A DNA stretch of 5,072 nt, taken from NCBI GenBank assembly GCA_027450105.1, contig DAIDKJ010000103.1, positions 1 to 5,072 on the forward strand, given 5' to 3'. The notes below the pieces were generated by a model. It was not told the DNA's origin and did no database searches. It saw only the letters and a list, made by a program, of their open reading frames with translations. The stretch comes from Ferrovum sp. (lineage in GTDB: Bacteria > Pseudomonadota > Gammaproteobacteria > Burkholderiales > Ferrovaceae). This document shows positions 4,970-5,072 of the stretch, one piece after another (position 1 is the first letter of the stretch; each line of letters begins with the position of its first letter). A program made the translations under genes and the position numbers.

Positions 4970-5072
4970 TGTCCAATAGCTTTAGCGCTTCCCACGTTAG
5001 TCTACAAAGTCACGGCTCCAGCCTGCTGGCTCCAGTATCAAGATGCTCTATAGGGTCTCCCCATTCCTCCCT

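Larger units (their letters stand above)
4379..5072 (-). ncRNA. Candidate large structured non-coding RNA (5' end may lie outside window)
   Basis: At least about 690 bases carry many local stems and end at the T7 terminator 4379-4407. No long frame is open from about 4490 to 5072 in any of the six frames. Stems in - strand order include 4973-4956 (six pairs, loop GUGGCA), 4920-4904, 4826-4813, 4772-4757 (loop GUGGCA) inside an outer CAGCC/GGCUG, 4729-4705 (AGCGUUC/GAACGCU core), 4667-4658 with 4599-4590 (ten pairs) enclosing 4649-4633, 4572-4554, 4485-4470, 4461-4446 and 4440-4418. G-U pairs extend five of the structures (4920-4904, 4729-4705, 4485-4470, 4440-4418 and the terminator) only if read on the - strand; a few terminal extensions (4589/4668, 4600/4657, 4553/4573) would favour +. 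I do not recognise the family. RNase P, tmRNA and SRP do not fit. Possible relatives are large phage or element RNAs (GOLLD, ROOL, HEARO types) or an int-alpA type RNA. Confidence 0.62.

Noticed and set aside
5014..5035. Direct repeat GGCTCCAG (5014-5021 and 5028-5035)
   Set aside because: Likely part of local RNA structure or chance; too short to call an attachment site.
4379..5072. Group II intron, RNase P RNA, tmRNA or SRP RNA
   Set aside because: I see no GUGYG intron start, domain V, reverse transcriptase, RNase P GAGGAAAGUC core, or tmRNA tag frame. This was judged by eye only.
4379..5072. CRISPR array
   Set aside because: The repeated words are 8-10 bases and irregularly spaced; there is no regular repeat-spacer pattern.

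Overview
The window looks like part of an integrated mobile element in a proteobacterium. The evidence is a P4/CP4-57-type tyrosine integrase, an AlpA-type regulator, and two cargo genes of families common in Gram-negative bacteria (PaiB-like and YeiB/DUF418-like). Base composition is moderately GC-rich by eye. I cannot name the genus.

Left part (1-2873), all on the + strand. The first 480 bases are the catalytic C-terminal part of the integrase; its start lies left of the window. Next is a tight two-gene cargo unit. A PaiB-type flavin-binding split-barrel protein (569-1222) is followed after 11 bases by a multi-pass DUF418 membrane protein (1234-2475), whose ribosome site overlaps the PaiB stop codon. 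After a 164-base gap with alternative hairpins comes a 77-residue AlpA regulator (2640-2873). A perfect GC-rich hairpin (2880-2901) closes it.

Middle part (2918-3978), all on the - strand. A short ORF encodes a 55-residue protein with one membrane segment (2918-3085) and has a strong ribosome site. Upstream of it on the same strand is a basic 237-residue protein of unrecognised family (3265-3978), followed by a clear intrinsic terminator (3204-3229). A 15-bp inverted repeat with a further inner stem sits directly upstream of that gene's ribosome site.

Right part (3991-5072). I see no convincing protein gene here. From 4046 to 4378 there is a hairpin-rich, partly very GC-rich stretch with short GCCCCG repeats. 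From 4379 to the window edge there is a hairpin-dense region that fits a large structured non-coding RNA read from the - strand and ending in an intrinsic terminator with seven U (4379-4407). Several stems gain G-U pairs only on the - strand. Two separate stems carry the same GUGGCA loop exactly 200 bases apart.

The integrase and AlpA would control element movement, and PaiB/DUF418 look like passenger genes. The candidate RNA, the hairpin leader, the basic protein and possibly the small membrane protein lie in the same orientation and may form one functional module. That module is the most likely undescribed system in the window. All functional links within it are inference.
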